Shown here piece by piece: positions 1-11,130 of a stretch of 64,000 bases of DNA (the stretch's first letter is position 1; each line of letters opens with the position of its first letter). The position numbers were made by a program, and so were the translations under genes. Source of the DNA: Leptodontidium sp. MPI-SDFR-AT-0119 (lineage: Eukaryota; Ascomycota; Leotiomycetes; Helotiales; Leptodontidiaceae); contig JAHLEZ010000017.1 in NCBI GenBank assembly GCA_020726505.1, positions 1 through 64,000 of the forward strand, in the 5' to 3' direction. The notes under the pieces are model-generated. The model saw only the letters and a list, made by a program, of their open reading frames with translations, had not been told where the DNA came from and ran no database searches.

Positions 1-986
1 TCAAACTTCCCCACTCCGCAGAAGAATGGCGTGCGGCATCTGCTGAGGAATGGCACTCCGCACAGAAGGACTCCCCACAAGTACCACTCTCATTCCATCA
101 CGCCTTATCCAAGCTTTTCTCTGCTGAGGAAGAAGAACTGCCTCCCATTTCTTCGCTAGGGAATTATGTCCTCATCCACGCCATAATCCAGCAAATCTAT
201 ATCATACGCCAAGCTAGCACGATATCCAATCCCACAGCTGTAAACGGCAGCCTGGAGCCTTCTGACATCTCCAAACTTGGCCAAGTCCTTCGGATCTGGC
301 AGATCGGATGGGAAAAGGCTCCTGAGAGTAGTTTGGACCCGACGAATCCTTACGGACCAGTAGCGTTTAGTTCCACTGCCCTCCTGAGACTCGCGTATAT
401 AAGACTGCATTGCGATCTTGGACCATGTCGAGGACTGGAGACTAGAGATCCACAGGTCATTGCTACGACATTGAAGGCTTGTCCGCCACTCACGCGAAGC
501 CCGTTGATGAGTAGAGCAATCCTGCAGGCGGCACATGCGTTGAGTATTCCCGTCAAGATCGGGATTAAGTTTGTGGCACACACGCATACGCTTTTGTGGA
601 GTATGCAGCACAGTCTGGGAAATTTGGAGTGTGCATTCTTACTCAGTTCGTATCTGTTCCCGTGTCTATCTGCTATTAGCTGATGAGTCCAAGGCAGGTG
701 GCTGTATATGATCTCGGAATCCATGGAGGATTTGACGATTGACGAGCGGAATTTGCTGGAGATGGTACGTAGTATTGTTGGCGAGACTCACTTTGCAGTG
801 GAGTCGGAGGATGGCGGTAGTATTGAGGGAAGTATGGGTGTAAAGAGGCTCAGTGTTGCGGTGGTGAGAATTTGGGCGGAGGTGTTTACGGGTAATCACC
901 ATGTTTTCCCGCTGGTGATGGTTATTGGGTTGGCTTTGGAAGGATATGCCGATATGTGCGAAATGGAGGATGATATGGAGGCCTGA
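1..986 (+). CDS. Fungal-specific transcription factor, C-terminal part (5' truncated by window)
   Basis: The reading frame is open from base 3 to a stop at 984-986, with one intron at 650-697 (48 nt, GTATCT...GGCAG, branch-like CTGAT). About 311 codons are visible. The stretch LPHSAEEWRAASAEEW followed by an alpha-helical, Leu-rich region (IHAIIQQIYIIRQAS, LLRLAYIRLHCDLG) is typical of the middle-homology domain (Fungal_trans) of fungal transcription factors, often with N-terminal C2H2 or Zn2Cys6 fingers. The DNA-binding part lies outside the window, so target and class are unknown. The end LALEGYADMCEMEDD is a usual position for the C-terminus. The intron contains an in-frame stop, so splicing is needed for the full protein. 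A nuclear regulator is inferred from the family. Confidence 0.72.
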
Positions 987-1243
987 ATTGTATGTTCCGG
1001 TCTAGATATATACTATGATCGGTTTGTTTCGAAATATGCCTCCAATTCCAAGGCTTCTAGCTTACCGATTTTTCTTGGCTCGCTAATAAATAACAATCGA
1101 ATAAACAAACAGGCCGCTGGTGTCTCCGCTCTTGCCTGACAGACATCAGTCCTAGGCCAATGCCCAGGTGTTTCGATACCACTGACCAGAATGAAAGCCA
1201 CCTGAAATCTTTGTTATTCGGGCAAAGCAACGTGAGCTAAACT

Positions 1244-3442
1244 CTACTCCAAAGCGAAACCTACATTCGCATTCGCCATCATTTCCTCCCCCCTCTTCAT
1301 CCTAGTCCCCAAGAGCATATCAACATCCTTCCAGCACTCGCCCACCAAAAAGCCTCGTATAATCTTTGATACCCTTCCCTCAAAATCCTTCTCAATTTGC
1401 TCATCTCCTGGCGAAAGCACCCTTTCTGACGCTGCAGCCTGCCTTATCACAAATGGCAAATAGCTTCCCATGAAATCACATACCAGATCCCCTTCTTGGG
1501 AATCTCCTGGTACAAGAGCTACTCCTCCATTTGCAGTCATCGCAATGCGCCTGCCCCACAGGCATTCAGCGCGATTGCAAAGCATGGGTATGATTTGATA
1601 GTTTTTTATGACTTTGAGGTGTTGTTCGGACCACTGGATGGGACCTGGTGAGAAGATCCTTTGGAGATCTTTGTACATAATCGATGGCGTAGGCTTCCTG
1701 AAGAAGTCGTCGAAATCGTATTCGAGGTGCATGATTTTCCGCGAAGATATAGTTGCATTCTTGTCTGTTTGAGTGCTGGTATCGCTAAAATCGTCAGCAA
1801 CTGGTCGGTGCGAATGAATACAACCATCTAGTAAACATTGGAACCAAAATGGAGATTTATCACTTGTGTGAGAGCATCACGTTTGACAAAGCAACGATTT
1901 GGTCTATCGAACTGGAGCCTCTACAAACAACAACCTTATCCTCCCTGTACACCCTCCGGTCACAAGAGACCTGGGGCAAGCTGGAGGTCCAAGAAATGGC
2001 TGGGAAGTATTCATGAACACTGTTCCTGATTGATCGTTGATAAGATCTTGGAGATGACCAATCTGGAACCCACGATGGTAAGTCCGGCACTGTTGACATT
2101 GAGTTATTATTGACATGCGAAAACATCGAGTAGCTATCAGCTAAAGCTGCAACTGTGGGCCAGGCCCATCCGGCATATTCATCCTCTGAATCTGCAAGGC
2201 TTGGGGCAGGTGCGGACATCAAGATGGCTGCTGCGACATCTGTAAATATTTCAGGGGCTGCTCTTTCGTAGTCCACAGGTACGCATTGCTGGGATGGGTA
2301 AGATTCGTCGATGATTCCGTAAAGTGAGAAAACTGTATCTCTAGGATCCGAAGCAGCAAATCCTCTTCTGTGCTCCAAAAGACTCGATAGGGTGAACTTT
2401 TCTTGCAGCAACCTGATCTCGTCGCTTAATTTGTTGCCTCTCGCCTGAAAGAGCTGCCTCGCTTTGTCTAGGTTTTGCATGCATTTCCCTGTAGCTCTCA
2501 GTCGCCCTAACTCCTTGTCCCACTTAATAGGATAATACTCGGTGATGGCATATTCCAGGGAAAGCCTGTCTACGATATGCTCACTAAACAACCCTCCGGA
2601 GTTGCTTAAGTGCATGAAGTATTGATCTCGGGCGTACCCATCTGGACCAGACATTGGGTTCCATCTGTAAGCTCCTAAGATGTAGATGCAGAGCTGAGTC
2701 CAGGGGATGCAAGTTGAGCCGCAACAGACCCAAGGACGTTTTGACACAACTAACTCTTGAAAGGTCCACGATCGGGTGAACCAGCTGCGACTCAGGATAT
2801 CGCTGGTAAGAAGATCATGCGCGTAGGAGTAGTCAGGTTGGTCATTTCCGAATGGGTAGTTGTGAACCATGATCTTCCTAAGTGGATCTTTTTCGAAACG
2901 CTCGGTATCGCCCGCTGCAGCAAAGCAGGCTTTTGAATTTCGAGTCGCAGGGCCAAGGTATATCACAGTTGAGTGTGCAGTTTGGTAAATCGAACACATT
3001 TGCTGCACTTGATGACTGCGTTCCTGATCTGAAGATTGATCTATGCAAAGAGAGTCAATCCACAGCCTTGGGGCAGCTTCGGAGTCAGTCTTGCGTCTCA
3101 GGTTTCGCATTGCATCTTCCAGATTCTTCGTGATGTTGAATTTCTGGTTGTCGATGACTATAGTGCAAGGTTTTCAGGACTTCCCCAAGTGTAGGACAAC
3201 GCTGTATAGCCTCTGGCATCGTAGATATGAGAGAGGTTACATGGGGTAAGACCGCCAGTATTTCCTTCCTCTGGGAAAGCCAGTCCATTTTCAGACTGTA
3301 TGGAGGCCTCCATTGATAGCGTTGTATGGATCATCTTGCATTCGATGATGGCTGCAACGTCTCTCGATGGTAGCAATCGTACCAGTCGTATGGAATCGGG
3401 TTCTTCCAAGGGTTTGTACTGATAGTCTGGCAAGGCTGTCAT
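1244..3442 (-). pseudogene. Heterokaryon incompatibility (HET) domain protein, disrupted by two frameshifts
   Basis: The N-terminal part starts MTALPDYQYKPL at 3442 and reaches the HET motif YTALSYTWGSPENL. The frame then hits TAG near 3155, while the expected continuation TIVIDNQKFNITKNLEDAMR reads in another frame. The middle part runs 3110 to 1860 with WIDSLCIDQ, ER..QV..M..IY and LPSWVPDW. It stops at 1860-1862, and the C-terminal third (1850 to 1244; GRRIAMTANGGVALVPG, GFLVGECW) again needs a frame change. Neither break has room for a normal intron (23 and 18 nt at most). HET proteins trigger cell death after fusion of incompatible hyphae. Joined length would be about 730 residues. Either the allele is dead or the sequence has two single-base errors. 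Later in-frame ATGs exist, but none rescues the whole protein. Confidence 0.8.
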
Positions 3443-3785
3443 TTTGGCGGTCGTGTTTGGCGTTGCACTTCTCGTTATTGCTATTGTACGGAGGTACACC
3501 CAGTTGTCGTCTCCTTTGTCTCGGAGGATGCTATGCAAAGGCATCTGAAGTGACCTGGGAGTATGCAAGAGATAAGAGTGACCGATAAGCCAAAGTAGTA
3601 TTCAATGGAGCTGAAACAGGAGATTCAGCCGCGCCACGTTGATGAGAATCAACACCAGCACTTGCACGTGACAAAGGAAGCCTCAGACCTGCCCGGAAGC
3701 GAACGTGGGGGCTCAGTATCCAGATCGTAACCAAGTTCTGGCAGCAAAAGAGACCGCTCGGATATAGTTCATATCATTTGATTTC

Positions 3786-6541
3786 TTACTCTAATCCTAT
3801 CCACTCTTCATCATCGCCCACAACCTCAATCATATCAGTATCAGCCTCATTCATCATCAACAGCGGCCCATCAGCACTCTTGACAAGAGGCTGGCTCAGC
3901 CCATACTCAATCGTGTAACAATTCTCCTCAAACACGCGCAGGGTATCTTGCTGAATCCTTGTGACGCTACGCTCTATGACTCTCAACTCGGCATCCAACA
4001 TGCCCTTGTTATCCTGAATCCACCGTCCGTGAGAATCAACAATGGCCTCCATCCAGAGAAGGCAGAATTGAATGTGAGGTGACTCTTCGGTTTCCTTGGC
4101 TACTAATCGGAGGAGGCGTTGGAGGTAGACTACTGGCAACTCTTTGGCGACGAGACTTATGTCCGTGTATGGGATTCCTTCAAATACCTGCCGTAATAAG
4201 GACGTCTCGTTGAGACGAAAAGCCATGACGAGGGCTTTCAAGTAATCTTTCTCCCTTTCGAGAACGTTGAGAGTAGAGGCTGGAGTCACCTCAAGGTCCA
4301 AATCAATGGGATCGAACAGCGGCGTCGTATCCAGACTATAAATCAACAAACCTTCTGTTGATGCTGCGCAGAATGACCGCCCAGTAGGTGAGAAAGCAAC
4401 GTCTGCTACTCGCACTTCTGGCATTCGCTTTCTGACTGATGGATCACCGCCTCGTGTTGATCCTGGCAGTGTCCTGTCAATTCGATCCTCAAGATCAGAT
4501 GCTTCGCCTTGCTCATCTATCAGGCCGAGAGGTCCAGCTTCGGTCATGAGCTTGCTGTTGAGAAATTCCTGGGTACCTGAAAGAGAGAGGTTGACGCTGA
4601 CAGTGTACTTCTTCAGAAGCACAAGCGAATCGACTGAGTACAGACAGATATATTTGCTGTTGCCACCAGCCAAGACACATTGGCCATCAGCGCTGTATTT
4701 GATACTGCTGAAGCTTTTGGTCCCTGCTGCGTTGGCTGCAGTGCGGCGATCGGTTATTTTGCGGCCGCCGGAAACATCCCGTCTGCCGTCAACCCCAGAT
4801 TGCTGCTCTGCCTCGGAGACGGACCAGAATGTGAGTTGGCCATCCAACGTTGAAACTGCAAGTTGCAACGAGTCGGGCCGAAATGCTACATCGAGTACAT
4901 CTGCCTGAAGCTGCAGGGGCTCACTCGTTTGCGTGCGGTCAAAGATGGACCATATTCTGACTGTATGATCCCAACTTCCACTAACGACTACACTTCCATT
5001 AGGTGCAAACGCCAAGCTTGATACTGGCCCTTCATGGCCGGACAATCGGTCTAGTAGTTGGCCGGTTTGCACTGACCAAATGTGAATATCGAAAGAATCG
5101 AGTGATCCAGCACAAACAACTTCTCCACTGGGATCCACAGCTAAACAGGAAAACGATAGTCGAGTTGGCGCTGTGAATGTGCGGAAATTTCGGTACCTGA
5201 TCAAATCCCATGCTCGGACCGAACCATCCAGACTTGCGGTGAATAAGACATTGCCCCTCTTAGCAAACTCACAGGCTGTCACGCCGCTAATATGTTCGGT
5301 GAAAGTGGCGATTGAGAAGCCCGAATTGACATCCCAGACTTTGATTTTCCCATCGTCTGCGGTCGTGACAATTTTCTGTCCATCGGGCGAATAGACCAAG
5401 GCATTCATCGAATCGAAATGGCCCTGTTGTTTCAAGATCTGGTTCTCGGATTCCCATTCCCACACTAATAATTGACCCAACTTTGAAGCTCCAAACGCCA
5501 ACCAATCCCCTGACTTGTTGATGGTGACAAAGTCAATGTCGTTTTGTGAAATGCTGAGACTATGGATCATGTTGAATTCTGGCATTTCGTAAAGTCCGAA
5601 TATCCCATTTGAGAACCCAGCGACAAGTAAATTCCTTTCTGGGTGAAATACTGCGCAGGTGACTTTTGCGTTGTGTTGCAGAAAGAAATGTTTTTTCGTT
5701 ATGCGCCATCGGGCATGAGAATCATTGTCGTCGTCCTCCTCATCTTCTTCCTGTGCATTTTGCCCCGGTAAGTATTTCCGTTCGAAAATAGCTCCGTCCT
5801 TACTTATCGTATATATCGTCTCCTGGTCCTTGGAAAAATATGCCCCCAAGACGCCTTCGCGATGCCCACCCAAAACCGTCTTCGCCGAAATATCTTCTGA
5901 TTCTAAACTCCATACCCGGGCAGTCAGATCCTTAGAGGCGCTGAGAAAGAAGCGAGAATCTCCGGACCACTCGATATTCTGAACTGCATCTGAATGCCCA
6001 GCGTACCTCCTATGCAGCACAAATGGCGCAAAATCTAGTTCTCCATCGGCGTTCTGGTCTGGTGTTGATGGTGTATGCCATACTTCGATATGTCGGTCGA
6101 GACCTACTGCGAAATGTCGTCCGGAAGGGGAGAAGGCGAGGGAAGAGACGGGTGATTTGAATGTGAAGTGGAAGAGAACAATTCGACGTTGAACGTGTGT
6201 GAGGATTGCTCGGCCATCCTGGTCGACTGAGAGTAACAGATTACCCCGCGGTGTGAGGCCCAATCGTGAGATATTCTTTCGATGCGCAAAAGGTAGGGTA
6301 TGTGATTTATTGCTATGGCATAGTAAGTAAAATCTCTGCAATTGCGAGGATATAGCATACTTGACCAAGTCGAAGACAGTTACTCGGTTTCCCACTGGGG
6401 AGTAGAGAAGAGTGCCATCAGGACTGAAAAGCAGGTTTCCCTGGCTGTAAACAGTCCCTAACAGATTGGAGAACTGCGTATAATATTAGCTGAATTCTTA
6501 AATATATGCGCAACAGATTGTACCTTGAACTCCGTCTTCAT
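3786..6541 (-). CDS. PWP2: Pwp2, WD40 subunit of the U3 snoRNP / small-subunit processome
   Basis: Exons (descending) are 6541-6524, 6473-6361 and 6312-3786, giving 885 aa, the usual Pwp2 length. The first exon codes only MKTEFK. The second begins FSNLLGTVYSQGNLLFSPDG, a conserved Pwp2 N-terminus. Tandem WD40 repeats follow, with many WD ends (VWSLESED, VWDVNSG, AWDLIR, IWSVQTG, IWSIFD), in two propeller halves. The C-terminal helical Utp12-like part (LLRQVFEGIPYTDISLVAKELP) ends in an acidic tail EVVGDDEEWIGLE. Pwp2 scaffolds the UtpB subcomplex in the nucleolus for 18S rRNA maturation. Intron 2 (6313-6360) is 48 nt and stop-free, so retention would add 16 residues. The gene is divergent from CDC12 with 283 bp between start codons. 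Confidence 0.95.
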
Positions 6542-6824
6542 TGTCACCGCTGCACTGGCATTTTCAATGTTGACTCTCAACCCCAAACTTTTTTATCGCA
6601 ATCAGTGGATTCTTTTCTGCGGTGCCGGGCCGACGTTTAATCCGAACTGCGCTAGGACTTTTAGCGTTGACTGGGGTCTGAATTTCAGGGGAAGGGGCCC
6701 AAATTGGATCTCCAGAAAAGACAACCTCAACATCACACCTCCTCCGCACATCCTCCTCACGACACTCACGAACCCAACTCTCAGTCCAAACAGTCTCTCG
6801 AAAGTAACGAAATAATCACACACA
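6542..6824. promoter_or_regulatory. Divergent intergenic promoter between PWP2 and CDC12
   Basis: These 283 bp separate the two outward-facing start codons and must hold both core promoters and 5' UTRs. The segment has pyrimidine-rich and CACA-rich stretches near the CDC12 start. I see no clear TATA box that I would assign to one gene. Shared control of a ribosome-biogenesis gene and a septin is possible but not shown. Confidence 0.6.
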
Positions 6825-8184
6825 ATGGCACCACCTACCACGGAGAGCGCGTCCCCCATTGGGATTGCGAAGTTAGTGCCCCCTTTCGCTTCAACTGCCG
6901 CGACAGATAGCTAACAACCTTCAGTCTGCCCAACCAACGTCACAAGATTGTCGCAAAACGAGGAGCAGCTTTCACCATTATGGTAGCGGGAGAGTCCGGA
7001 TTGGGAAAGACTACTTTTATCAACACCCTGGTTCGTTTTCCTGATTCAAATGCATTACTCTGATCCTAACATCTTTAAAGTTCTCCACTACGATCAAGAA
7101 CTACGCGGATCACAAGCGCAGACACGCAAAGCAAGTCGACAAGACCGTTGAAATCGAGATCACAAAGGCCGAGCTCGAGGAGAAGTTCTTCAAAGGTATG
7201 CGTACTGCTAAGACAAGTACAATTGCTGGCCACTGACACTTCGTAGTCCGTTTGACAGTTATTGATACCCCTGGCTTCGGAGACTATGTCAACAACCGCG
7301 ATTCTTGGATGCCAATTATCGAGTTCCTGGACGATCAGCATGAGTCGTATATGTTGCAAGAGCAGCAACCCCGCCGTGTTGATAAGATTGATCTCCGAGT
7401 CCACGCATGCCTGTACTTCATCAGACCAACCGGACACACCTTGAAGCCCTTGGATATTGAGGTTATGAAGAGATTGAGCTCCAGAGTCAACTTAATCCCA
7501 GTTGTCGCAAAGGCAGATACCCTCAGCCCAGCTGATTTGGCCCGCTACAAGCAAAGAGTAAGTCTCACGAGACTATTCGCAAAAGAACTAGTTAACGAGG
7601 TATAGATTCGCGCAGTCATCGAGGCACAAGGAATCAAGATCTACACACCACCGGTCGAAGAGGATGATGAGGCCGCAGCCCAACACGCACGCAGCCTAAT
7701 GGCCGCTATGCCATTTGCTGTCATCGGATCCGAGAAGGATGTCAAGACCAGCGATGGCCGTATCGTCAAGGGTCGCCAATATTCATGGGGAGTTGCCGAA
7801 GTTGAGAACGAGGACCACTGCGACTTCAAGAAGCTGCGCTCGATTCTCATCCGAACTCACATGTTAGACCTGATCCACACCACGGAAGAAGCACACTACG
7901 AAGCCTACCGTGCGCAACAGATGGAGACCCGCAAGTTCGGCGAGGCCAGACCAAGAAAGCTCGATAACCCCAAGTTCAAGGAGGAGGAAGAGAGTCTGCG
8001 CAAGCGCTTCACCGAGCAGGTCAAGATCGAGGAGCACAGATTCAGACAGTGGGAGCAGAAGCTCATCAGCGAGCGTGATCGTCTCAACAAGGATTTGGAG
8101 AGCACACACGCAGCTATCAAGTCTTTGGAGGGCGAGCTCGAGCAGATGCAAGGAAGCGCTGTTCGATCGCACGGCCGTCGCTAA
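6825..8184 (+). CDS. CDC12: Septin Cdc12 (AspC type)
   Basis: Exons are 6825-6871, 6925-7030, 7081-7195, 7247-7557 and 7606-8184, giving 385 aa. The N-terminus [20 protein letters not shown] matches Cdc12-class septins. The GTPase domain shows the P-loop [10 protein letters not shown], the G3 motif DTPGFGD, the G4 motif AKAD, and the septin-unique element with GSEKDV and [16 protein letters not shown]-terminal coiled coil ([18 protein letters not shown] to about residue 375) is as expected for Cdc3/Cdc12 types rather than Cdc10. Septins form GTP-bound hetero-oligomeric filaments at septa, germ-tube bases and branch points. In plant pathogens they also organise appressoria, but nothing here shows the lifestyle. 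All introns are 48-53 nt with GT-AG ends. Confidence 0.96.
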
Positions 8185-8878
8185 ACTCATCCGTCTCTGA
8201 ATCAACCCTCGAAAGGAAGCTAGCTAATACCACGGGCATCTGTTTCTACGGGGGAAAGGGGCACATTGTTCTCGTTATTCGGAAAAATTCACCAAAAAGG
8301 CAGGCAGTTCGGAGTGCAAGGATGGATGACAATGATGGCTGTTAAGTTGGTGTTGTAAGCAGGTTCATTGACAACACGCGGTGGGTGGGAGAGAGGGCGG
8401 AATTTCTATGTGTTCTTTTTTCTCTTCTTTTTTGACACCCCCTTCTTCTTGCGGCTATCTTATTGTGTGTTGGGAAGCTAGGCTGCTTAATTCTGAGGGT
8501 GGCTAACTACCTGACTTGGCTTGGCCTGGCTATCCTGGCGGCTGGCTGGCTTTTCTTCTCTCTTACTAGCTTTAGCCACGATGTAATTCATGCTTCTCTA
8601 TGACTGATCGCCGTTCCTTCATTAGCCATGTTGGCATATCTCGTGAGGTATATGCTTTGCTCGCGTGCTGTGCGTGACCTCGACATGACATTCCCCGCCC
8701 ATTCGGCCCGTCCCGTCAAGACTCTATCCAATCCTGCCTCCCAGTTCCCAGTCCTCAGGTGCCATAACTCATGATAAGGATATCCCAACTTGAACCTTTC
8801 TTCCACTTCCTGTTCCAGGTCCAATTCCAATTCTATTTCAAAATGCCAGCATTTCAAGCCCCAGTCCACACGTCTAAC
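8185..8878. other. Convergent intergenic region between CDC12 and the mitochondrial kinase
   Basis: About 690 bp lie between two stop codons. They contain T-rich runs (tttttctcttctttttt), CTGGC repeats around 8508-8552, and no supportable coding region. They probably hold the two 3' UTRs. Confidence 0.55.
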
Positions 8879-10532
8879 CTACACAGCATCCATACTAGCC
8901 CTCATAGTCAACTGCTCGTTCTTATTCCCCAACTTACTAATCTGCAGGAAGGCATCGACTCCATACCCCTCCAAACTATGCAGCTCCAGGTTCCCAGCCC
9001 AGTACTCGGCATACACCCTACTGAGCGGTAAGCCCATGCCGAGTCTCAGATCCGGGGGTCGGCTGGAGAGACTGCTGAGGGAACTATCGTGGCCTGATAT
9101 ACTGGGTGGTGTATGTGCTGAATTTGGGCTTGGATTTGGTGATGGAGATGGGGGAGGGGGAGGAGATGATAATGGCGAGGGGATATCGGATGATACGCGC
9201 AGTTCCTGCAGTGTAGCAGCCATCTTGGGGACCTGCGTCAAGTTCTCCAAGCGTTGTGTTGATCGCGGCCCTTTACTGAATGACCACAGATGGGGTAGGA
9301 TGTCGCGCGGGATGCCACCGCCTTGGTCACTCACTCGGATAATCACATGTTGCGGCGCCTCGCACACCGTGACTTCTATCGGGGGAGGTGTAACTTCCCA
9401 TCCTCTCCCTCCTGGGTGGGTCTTCTGCCGCTCAACCATCGCTTGCATGCTGTTCCGTAGGAGTTCCCCGATGATGTACTCTAGGTGTGAGAGGATGTAG
9501 GGGAACGTTGCGTCTAGATGCCCGGAGAGTTTTATGGATGGGAGGATGGTGGAGGGTCCGTAGGTTGCTAGACAGAGGGCTTCGACGGCGGAGAAGCACC
9601 GCGAGACGACTTCGCGCGCGTTGCATTTTAGGAAGACTTCGCCGACGAATTCGGTGTGTGTTTGGGGTGGCGGTTGGGCGTCGGGGAAGTGCCAGGGTGA
9701 GTGGAAGGTCTCGGTTAGGGCGAGGTGTTGTTCTGCTATCACGCGGCGGGAGATGCGCTAGGTAGAGAGATGTTATATTAGAAAGTGCTTTATTTGTGTT
9801 TTGTTTTTGAGAGGGGAAGAACTTACGGAGCGTAGGATTGTGTTCATGAACTTATCCATATCCTCTGGCTTCATCAGATCCCTACACTCTAATACTCCCA
9901 TGGCGAGTTTCGGTATCACGGTCAGATGCTCCTGCAGCGTCTGGCTGATCTTTTTGCAGAACTTCTCGTTGTCTTCTAATGTTTTGATCTCGCGCACCCG
10001 GCGTAGGCTCTCGAAGGCTTTGTAGTAGAGTTCGTAGACTTGGCTGATGTGCGGGTTGGTTACTACGACGTAGGGGAGCGTTTGCATGTCCCGGATTCGG
10101 TGGGCCAACCTGGACGTTGGGTTTAGCTTTTGAAGATATGGAGGATGGGGATTGATATGGGGAAAGGAAGAGGTACCGTGTAGGTAGCTCTGTTCGCACA
10201 TAGTTGGCGGAGCTTATCAGACGTGCTTCGGTGAGGGAACGGCCGAAGACCATGAGTTGTCTGAGACTTATTGGTCTTGCTTCTTTGCCGACCCATCTGC
10301 AGGAACATCAGCAAGATAGCTCTCTTATCCTAGTCTGGGAAACTCACTCGTCTAACGTAGATGCCGGTCTCCATGGAGGCGCATTGTATCCCCTTCTCTG
10401 CGCTGCAGAGACAGGATAGTGCTGGTTGTTGTTGTTGTTGTTGTACTGCTGGGGCGAGTAGGAATAACACCCAGCTTTGCTTCTTGTCAACCGGAAGGTT
10501 TTTGGGCCATTGCGCGACCAGGATCGCAGCAT
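8879..10532 (-). CDS. Mitochondrial pyruvate / branched-chain 2-oxoacid dehydrogenase kinase
   Basis: Exons (descending) are 10532-10348, 10296-10177, 10109-9827 and 9757-8879, giving 488 aa. The N-terminus MLRSWSRNGPKTFRLTRSKA is basic and hydroxylated, as in mitochondrial presequences, and is followed by a poly-Asn run (YNNNNNNQH) from a TTG/CAA microsatellite. The BCDHK/PDK helical domain includes SANYVRTELPTRLAHRI and MGVLECRDLMKP. The GHKL ATPase part shows the N box (EYIIGELLRNSMQAM), G1 (DQGGGIP) and G2 (GMGLPLSRVYAEYW). A Pro/Ser-rich insertion of about 60 residues lies between G1 and G2, in the ATP lid. The enzyme phosphorylates and inactivates E1 of a 2-oxoacid dehydrogenase. PDK and BCKDK cannot be separated by eye, though overall it resembles fungal Pkp2-like members. 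It is divergent from SFH5. Confidence 0.92.
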
Positions 10533-11130
10533 GCTGGCGATTCCATGTGAAGTTGAAGCTGAAGATGGCGAATGGGGTTGGATAGAGGGTGGACTTTTTA
10601 TGATTGTGATTGGAATTGGGATTGGGAATTGGGCTCGGACGAGGACTGGATGTGGAGGTGTTGGCTGGCTTGTCTTGTGGACCTGGAGAGTCACAATTGA
10701 GTGAGGGGCGCAGCTGCTTTTGTGTTGCTGTATGCAGCTCTTGGTCACAAATTGAAGCTAGCCCCGCCGGAATCGGGCATCCTTGCTTGTCATGGGAGAG
10801 GAAGAGGAAAAGCAAAAAGGAAGGCTTGCGGCATAAAAGCTCTCCATTGTGCATTTTTCTAGCTTCATTGTGAGTTGGAGTTTGGGACACTCGTCTTCCG
10901 TGATAGTCGTTTGTTTGTCAACAATGGGATGCCTTGCTTGTGCTACTCTCGTGCTGTTTTGGCGTCGATTTGGGAGGTCGACTCGCACGTGCTTATTGAT
11001 AGATTAAGACCCGCATTTTTGATAGAGACGCTATGGGCAAGGTTTCACGAATATTTAACTTCATAAAAAGGTCTCAGCGACGTCTCTTTTTGCAATACGC
11101 TCATCACACTTTCATCGAAATCCATCCATC
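10533..11130. promoter_or_regulatory. Divergent intergenic region between the kinase gene and SFH5
   Basis: These 598 bp separate two outward-facing start codons and should contain both promoters. No separate gene is supported. A possible TATA-like run (aatatttaacttcataaaaagg) sits near 11050-11072, at a plausible distance upstream of the SFH5 start. Confidence 0.45.

Noticed and set aside
10330..10890. 186-codon minus frame upstream of the kinase
   Set aside because: It overlaps the first kinase exon in another frame and is Ser/Pro/Asn-rich without motifs.
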